Positions 60,008 to 64,000 of a stretch of DNA of 64,000 nt are shown piece by piece. The first letter of the stretch is position 1. Each line of letters begins with the position of its first letter. Source of the stretch: an uncultured Eubacteriales bacterium (lineage in GTDB: Bacteria; Bacillota; Clostridia; Oscillospirales; Oscillospiraceae); NCBI GenBank assembly GCA_900546415.1, contig URCY01000002.1:1-64000 (forward strand). The letters run 5' to 3'. A model generated the notes under the pieces. The model did not search any database. It saw only the letters and a list, made by a program, of their open reading frames with translations, and was not told where the DNA came from. Made by a program: the position numbers and the translations under genes.

Positions 60008-61573
60008 ATGCTTTCACTCTTGCCAAAGCTGCTCTGTGCGCGCCTGACCGATCTGACGCCCGGAGAGCTGACCCGACGCGGCATCGATCTGCTGCTGATG
60101 GATTTTGATAACACCATGCTTCCCTATACGACCGACCAGCCGGCCCCCGAGCTGCTGCGCTGGCTGGAGCAGATGCAGGCGGGCGGCGTCCGGCTCTGCA
60201 TCGTCTCGAACAGCAGGAAGCTGCACCGCGTGCCCGTTTTTTCCGAAAAATACGGCGTTCCGTGCGTGATGCGCGCGAAAAAGCCCTTTCTGCGCGGCAT
60301 CCGCGAGGCCATGACGCGCTTCGGCGCTTCGCGTGCGCAGACGGCGCTGGTCGGCGATCAGACCTACACCGACGTGCTCGGCGCGAATCTCGCCGGGATC
60401 ATGTCGATCCAGGTTCGATCGATCTGCAATCATACAATCTGGTTAAAGCTGCGGCATCTTTTGGAGCTGCCGCCGCTTGCCTTTGCAAAAAAAACAGGAG
60501 GATACACCATGACAAATCTTGAAAAATACCGCTCCGTCCTGACCGACGATGTGCAGGGTCTGTTCCTGACATCGCGCTACAGCCGCATGTACGCCGCCGA
60601 ATTTGACATCGCCGAGGGCTATGCCATCGTCGCGCGGAACGGCGCCTATTACATCACCGACGGCCGCTATATCGAGTCGGCGCAGAAGAATATCCCCGGC
60701 TTCACGGTCGTGGAATTCAGCGCAAGCCGTCCGCTGGCGACGGTCGTCAACGAGCTGCTCGCGAAGCTCGGGCTGCACACGCTCGGCTTCGAGGAGGATT
60801 ATACCACCGTCGGCGAGCTGCGCAGCTTTGAAGAGAGCTTCGACGCCGAATTCGTGCCGATCCAGAAGAAGATCAACGTCTTCCGCCACAGCAAGGAGAA
60901 ATGGGAGCTGGAGCGTATGCAGCAGGCGCAGGACATCACCGACCGCGCCTTCACCGAGGTCTGCTCCCGCATCCATGAGGGCATGACGGAGAAGGAGCTT
61001 TGCGCCGAGCTGATCTACTGCCTGTACAAAAACGGCGCGGAGGGGCTGTCCTTCGACCCGATCGTCGTCTCCGGCCCGAACACCAGTATGCCGCACGGCG
61101 TCCCCGGCGACCGCAGGCTGCAAAAGGGCGATTTCATCACCATGGATTTCGGCGTGCTCTATCGCGGCTATTGCTCCGACATGACGCGCACGGTTGCGCT
61201 CGGCCATGCCACGGAGAAGATGCGCGAGGTTTATCAGACCGTGCTGAAGGCGCAGCTTGCCGGGCTGGCCGTCTCGAAGGCCGGCGTTTCCGGCAAAGCC
61301 GTTGACGCGGCGGCGCGCGACGTCATCACCGAGGCGGGCTACGGCGCTTATTTCACCCACAGCTACGGTCACAGCCTCGGCCTGGAGATCCACGAGGCGC
61401 CGAACTGCAACACGCGCAACGATCTGCCGATCCCGCTGCACGCGGTCGTTTCGGCCGAGCCGGGCATCTATATCCCCGGCGAATTCGGCGTCCGCATCGA
61501 GGACGTCGCCGTCTTTGAGGAAAACGGCTGCCGAATTCTGACGAAAAGTCCGAAAGAATTGATGATTCTTTAA
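60008..61573 (+). CDS. YqeG-type HAD phosphatase read in frame into PepP
   Basis: The first 167 residues are a YqeG-like HAD-IIIA phosphatase: LLLMDFDNTMLPY (nucleophile Asp), CIVSNSRKL, AKKPFLRGIREAM and ALVGDQTYTDVLGANLAG. The domain has the full family length and then continues without a stop through AKKTGGYTM into the aminopeptidase. An A8 run (60487-60494) sits just before the junction, and removing one A would give a TGA overlapping the PepP ATG. It could be a true fusion, slippage or a base-calling error. ATG 60008 begins the conserved domain; ATG 59993 is an alternative. Confidence 0.6.
   Translation: MLSLLPKLLCARLTDLTPGELTRRGIDLLLMDFDNTMLPYTTDQPAPELLRWLEQMQAGGVRLCIVSNSRKLHRVPVFSEKYGVPCVMRAKKPFLRGIREAMTRFGASRAQTALVGDQTYTDVLGANLAGIMSIQVRSICNHTIWLKLRHLLELPPLAFAKKTGGYTMTNLEKYRSVLTDDVQGLFLTSRYSRMYAAEFDIAEGYAIVARNGAYYITDGRYIESAQKNIPGFTVVEFSASRPLATVVNELLAKLGLHTLGFEEDYTTVGELRSFEESFDAEFVPIQKKINVFRHSKEKWELERMQQAQDITDRAFTEVCSRIHEGMTEKELCAELIYCLYKNGAEGLSFDPIVVSGPNTSMPHGVPGDRRLQKGDFITMDFGVLYRGYCSDMTRTVALGHATEKMREVYQTVLKAQLAGLAVSKAGVSGKAVDAAARDVITEAGYGAYFTHSYGHSLGLEIHEAPNCNTRNDLPIPLHAVVSAEPGIYIPGEFGVRIEDVAVFEENGCRILTKSPKELMIL
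60509..61573 (+). CDS. pepP: Xaa-Pro aminopeptidase (M24B)
   Basis: 354-residue metallo-aminopeptidase that removes residues before proline. Metal ligands are visible: FITMDFGVLYRGYCSDMTRT (two Asp), SYGHSLGLEIHEAP (His) and SAEPGIYIPGEFGVRIEDVA (two Glu). ATG 60509 has a strong AGGAGG (60496-60501) 7 nt upstream, evidence that it is translated independently even though the upstream frame is open into it. It is followed by the efp promoter, the usual pepP-efp neighbourhood. Confidence 0.93.
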   Translation: MTNLEKYRSVLTDDVQGLFLTSRYSRMYAAEFDIAEGYAIVARNGAYYITDGRYIESAQKNIPGFTVVEFSASRPLATVVNELLAKLGLHTLGFEEDYTTVGELRSFEESFDAEFVPIQKKINVFRHSKEKWELERMQQAQDITDRAFTEVCSRIHEGMTEKELCAELIYCLYKNGAEGLSFDPIVVSGPNTSMPHGVPGDRRLQKGDFITMDFGVLYRGYCSDMTRTVALGHATEKMREVYQTVLKAQLAGLAVSKAGVSGKAVDAAARDVITEAGYGAYFTHSYGHSLGLEIHEAPNCNTRNDLPIPLHAVVSAEPGIYIPGEFGVRIEDVAVFEENGCRILTKSPKELMIL

Positions 61574-61591
61574 GATTTTTCCGTCAGGCAC

Positions 61592-61620
61592 TTGCAATTT
61601 GCGGTCTTATCGGTTAAAAT
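61592..61620 (+). promoter_or_regulatory. Promoter of efp
   Basis: TTGCAA at 61592-61597 and TAAAAT at 61615-61620 with 17-bp spacing. Confidence 0.8.
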
Positions 61621-61685
61621 AAGCTTGTATCTCTGAGTAAATACGTATTGCAATCTCTCTCGAGAGAAAAAATAGGAGGAAAAAT

Positions 61686-62249
61686 ATGATTTCTGTCAGT
61701 GATTTTAGAAACGGCGTTACCTTTGATATGGATGGCAAGGTCATGCAGATCATCGAGTTCCAGCATGTCAAGCCCGGCAAGGGTGCCGCGTTCGTCCGCG
61801 TGAAGATGCGCAACGTCATCACCGGCGGCGTGACCGAAACGACCTTCAACCCGAACGATAAGTATCCGACCGCTTATATCGAGCGCAAGAAGATGGACTA
61901 TTCCTATAAGGATGGCGATCTTTACTACTTCATGGACAACGAGACCTACGAGATGACCCCGGTCAACGCTGACATTCTCGACAGCAGCTTCCGCTTCGTG
62001 AAGGAAAACGACCAGTGCACCGTTCTGTCCTATAAGGGCAGCGTGTTCAGCGTCGAGGCGCCGAACTTCGTCGACCTTGAGGTCACCAAGACCGAGCCGG
62101 GTCTGGCTGGCAACACCGCCACCAACACCCTCAAGCCCGCAACGCTCGAGACCGGCGCCGAGGTCAAGGTGCCGCTCTTCATCAACGAAGGCGACCGCAT
62201 CAACATCGACACCCGCACCGGTGAATATCTGGGTCGCTCCAAGAACTGA
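61686..62249 (+). CDS. efp: Elongation factor P
   Basis: 187-residue translation factor that relieves stalling at polyproline. SVSDFRNGVTFDMDGKVMQI begins the KOW-like domain; VKPGKGAAFVRVKMRN holds the loop residue (lysine in KPGKGA) that contacts the P-site tRNA. Late blocks are VDLEVTKTEPGLAGNTA and INIDTRTGEYLGR. GGAGG upstream. The neighbours pepP and the acidic zinc-ribbon protein are typical of Clostridia. Confidence 0.97.
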   Translation: MISVSDFRNGVTFDMDGKVMQIIEFQHVKPGKGAAFVRVKMRNVITGGVTETTFNPNDKYPTAYIERKKMDYSYKDGDLYYFMDNETYEMTPVNADILDSSFRFVKENDQCTVLSYKGSVFSVEAPNFVDLEVTKTEPGLAGNTATNTLKPATLETGAEVKVPLFINEGDRINIDTRTGEYLGRSKN

Positions 62250-62274
62250 TTTGCCGAAACGAAAGGAGAACGAC

Positions 62275-62727
62275 ATGACTCTCTCTGAAAAATCCGCTTA
62301 CCTCAAGGGTCTGATGGACGGGCTGAAGCTCGACACCGAAAAGCCCGAGGGCCAGATGATCTCCGGGATCGTCGAGCTGCTGCAGGGCATGACCTCCGCG
62401 ATCTCCGATCTCGAGGAAAACGCCATTGCCGTTTCCGACGAGCTGGATGAGATCGAGGACGATCTCGACGCCATTGAGGAATTCCTGATGGACGACGAGG
62501 ACGAAGACGACGACGAGGATGACGACGACGCATACGACTTTACCGATGACGACGGCGAAGACTTTGATTATGACGAAGATGTCATGTATGACGTGACTTG
62601 CCCGAAATGCGGCAACGAGATGCAGCTCACGGAAGACGAGCTGCTCAACGAGCCGTATAAATGCCCGAAATGCGGCGAGCCGCTTGAGTTCGAGTTCGAC
62701 GAGGACGACGAGGACGACGAGGGCTGA
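62275..62727 (+). CDS. Acidic zinc-ribbon protein (CD1247-type)
   Basis: 150 residues. A helical N-terminus (SEKSAYLKGLMDGLKL) leads to a segment of almost continuous Asp/Glu (residues about 60-100), then a zinc ribbon with two CPKCG motifs (TCPKCGNEMQL and YKCPKCGEPLEF) and a final acidic tail. The N-terminal domain resembles the small Clostridium family known as CD1247. AAAGGAG precedes ATG 62275, 25 nt after efp, so the two are probably cotranscribed. Function unknown; nucleic-acid or ribosome association is a guess. Confidence 0.75.
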   Translation: MTLSEKSAYLKGLMDGLKLDTEKPEGQMISGIVELLQGMTSAISDLEENAIAVSDELDEIEDDLDAIEEFLMDDEDEDDDEDDDDAYDFTDDDGEDFDYDEDVMYDVTCPKCGNEMQLTEDELLNEPYKCPKCGEPLEFEFDEDDEDDEG

Positions 62728-62741
62728 TTCTGTGCTTCCGG

Positions 62742-62777
62742 CTCCCCTGAGCGCCTGCGCGCCCAGGGGAGTTTTTT
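62742..62777 (+). terminator. Terminator of the efp operon
   Basis: The stem CTCCCCTG / CAGGGGAG with a GC-rich loop is followed by TTTTTT. Confidence 0.85.
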
Positions 62778-62831
62778 CGGCCGTCGGCACGGATCGGGCG
62801 CCGCAGACATAGGATGTGCCGGGGGATCTTT

Positions 62832-63005
62832 ATGAGGGAACGCTGCGAACGTCTGCTCTGCGTGAAGTCCATTGTGACGCTCTCGCTCACGGCGATTTTC
62901 TGCGTGCTGGCGCTGCGGGAAAAAGTCGACGCCAGTCAGTTTCTGACGACGTTTTCCATCGTCATTTCGTTCTACTTCGGCACGCAGCACGAGCGCGGAA
63001 CGTGA
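62832..63005 (+). CDS. Small two-helix membrane protein
   Basis: 57 residues, no family recognised. Basic N-terminus MRERCERLLCVK, a hydrophobic helix SIVTLSLTAIFCVLAL, a short loop and a second hydrophobic stretch ending IVISFYFGTQH. GGGGGA lies 5 nt before ATG 62832, and the start at 62814 lacks one. The size and topology resemble holin-like or small toxin-like membrane peptides, but nothing specific supports either. Confidence 0.5.
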   Translation: MRERCERLLCVKSIVTLSLTAIFCVLALREKVDASQFLTTFSIVISFYFGTQHERGT

Positions 63006-63066
63006 ATCCGCAGGGGGGAAGCGCCGCCGAGTCGCTGCCGAATGCGGTGCTTCCCCAGACTTTCCC

Positions 63067-63095
63067 TTGACACTCCGCGCTGCTTGCGGTATACT
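63067..63095 (+). promoter_or_regulatory. Promoter of the FemAB-type gene
   Basis: TTGACA at 63067-63072 and TATACT at 63090-63095 with 17-bp spacing. Confidence 0.85.
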
Positions 63096-63130
63096 ATTAC
63101 GGAATCTAAGGAAAAGAGCTTTGGAACATC

Positions 63131-64000
63131 ATGATTGAATATATCGACATTGACCACGCGCAGGAGATGGACGAATTCGTCCGTCAGCACGAATATGCGC
63201 ACTTTATGCAGACCTCGCTCTGGGGGCGTGTGAAAAAGGACTGGGGCTGGCACGGCGTGATCTGCCGCGCCGAGGACGGCTCGATCCGCGGCACGATGGC
63301 GCTGCTCGAGCACAAGGTGCATTATTTCAAGACCGGCCTGCTCTATGCGCCGCGCGGCCCGATCGTCGCGCCGGATGATTTTTCCACGCTTGAGGAGCTG
63401 ATCGACGCTGGCAGGCAGCTTGCCAAGAAGCGCGGTGACTATGTGTTCCGCTTCGATCCGCGCATTGAGGAGCAGAACACCGCGTTCTCCGATGAGGTCA
63501 GGCGCCTCGGCTTCACGCAGGACATGGCCTCGGACTATTCGCTGTTCCAGCCGCGCATGTGCTATGTGACCGATCTGCAGGGGCTGACCAAGGACGCGCT
63601 GCTGGCGAAATATCGCCGCTCTACGCGCTATAACGTCCGTCTGGCCGAGCGGCGCGGCGTGACCGTGCGCGTCGGCACGCTGGACGACCTGCCCGAGTTC
63701 CACCGGATGATGAAGATCACGGCCGCGAAGGATCATTTTGAGGCGCGTCCGTATCAGTATTTCGTCGATTTTCTGACCGGATTGGGCGACGCCGCGCGGC
63801 TTTACATCGCCGAAAAGGACGGAAAGGCCGTCGCCGCGACGATCTCGACCGAGTATGGCAACCGTATGTGGCACATGTACGGCTGCTCGGACACGGCCTG
63901 TCTGTCCGACCGGCCGAACGAGCTGCTGCAATGGGCGATGCAGTCCCACGCGATTGACGCCGGGATCCGTTATTTTGACTATCGCGGCGTCGAGGGCTAC
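63131..64000 (+). CDS. FemAB-family aminoacyltransferase (partial, 3-prime end outside window)
   Basis: First 290 residues of a FemX/FemAB-type enzyme, which adds amino acids from aminoacyl-tRNA to the peptidoglycan stem peptide. HFMQTSLWGRVKKDWGWHG, GLLYAPRGPIVAPDD, KYRRSTRYNVRLAERRGVTV and EYGNRMWHMYGCSD show the tandem GNAT-like domains of the family. The ATG at 63131 begins the conserved part; the gene runs off the window in frame at FDYRGVEGY. Confidence 0.88.
   Translation, partial: MIEYIDIDHAQEMDEFVRQHEYAHFMQTSLWGRVKKDWGWHGVICRAEDGSIRGTMALLEHKVHYFKTGLLYAPRGPIVAPDDFSTLEELIDAGRQLAKKRGDYVFRFDPRIEEQNTAFSDEVRRLGFTQDMASDYSLFQPRMCYVTDLQGLTKDALLAKYRRSTRYNVRLAERRGVTVRVGTLDDLPEFHRMMKITAAKDHFEARPYQYFVDFLTGLGDAARLYIAEKDGKAVAATISTEYGNRMWHMYGCSDTACLSDRPNELLQWAMQSHAIDAGIRYFDYRGVEGY

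Noticed and set aside
62495..62580. Short tandem repeat of GAC/GAT codons
   Set aside because: It is low-complexity coding for the acidic segment of the zinc-ribbon protein, not an independent repeat element.

Overview
The window looks like chromosome of a GC-rich (by eye near 60 percent) Gram-positive anaerobe of the class Clostridia, most plausibly Oscillospiraceae-like. Evidence: rplU-prp-rpmA-obg with the N-terminally extended L27 that Prp trims; LytR-CpsA-Psr, PlsY, the NusG-II/ApbE pair, S-layer-homology (SLH) surface proteins, and an oxygen-sensitive 2-hydroxyacyl-CoA dehydratase/activase pair. Promoters are near-consensus TTGACA-17-TATAAT types, and TTG/GTG starts are frequent. No rRNA, tRNA, CRISPR array, prophage or intact insertion sequence was seen. 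A small dispersed palindromic repeat recurs at least five times.

Layout. 1-2.9 kb: a lysine riboswitch and attenuator control a three-gene amino-acid ABC importer whose binding protein appears circularly permuted. 3.0-8.6 kb: 2-hydroxyacyl-CoA dehydratase-like protein, its two-ATPase activase, PlsY and a YwqG-like protein. 8.7-11.7 kb: a TrpF-like protein with a PsuK-like kinase, divergent from an iron alcohol dehydrogenase. 11.8-26.2 kb: an envelope region with two large SLH proteins, a class III binding protein, an ExbB-like channel with an ExbD-like partner, and a FecCD/FecE-type importer. 26.3-34.7 kb: LCP protein, GluQ, CBS protein, M23 peptidase, NusG-II/ApbE and the L21-Prp-L27-GNAT-Obg block, ending in a candidate small RNA. 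35-40.8 kb: ene-reductase plus aconitase X, then L-LDH and DapA. 41-43.7 kb: queA-tgt-yajC.

43.8-57.2 kb is a single leftward operon of 14 genes: PPTase, hot-dog protein, FabD, FabG, ACP, FabZ, GcvT-like protein, fused KS-CLF, second thioesterase, glycosyltransferase, flavodoxin-like oxidoreductase, two-gene ABC exporter and a GNAT-like protein. It has one promoter, one terminator and almost no intergenic space. With ketoreductase and dehydratase but no enoyl reductase, it predicts an exported, glycosylated, unsaturated (polyene-like) acyl product. This is my best candidate for an undescribed system, together with the ExbB/ExbD-like envelope locus.

57.6-64 kb: small membrane protein, Xer recombinase, an unknown protein, a YqeG-like/PepP reading frame joined without a stop, efp, an acidic zinc-ribbon protein, a tiny membrane protein and the start of a FemAB-family gene cut by the window edge. 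Functions come from motif recognition by eye; no database search was possible.
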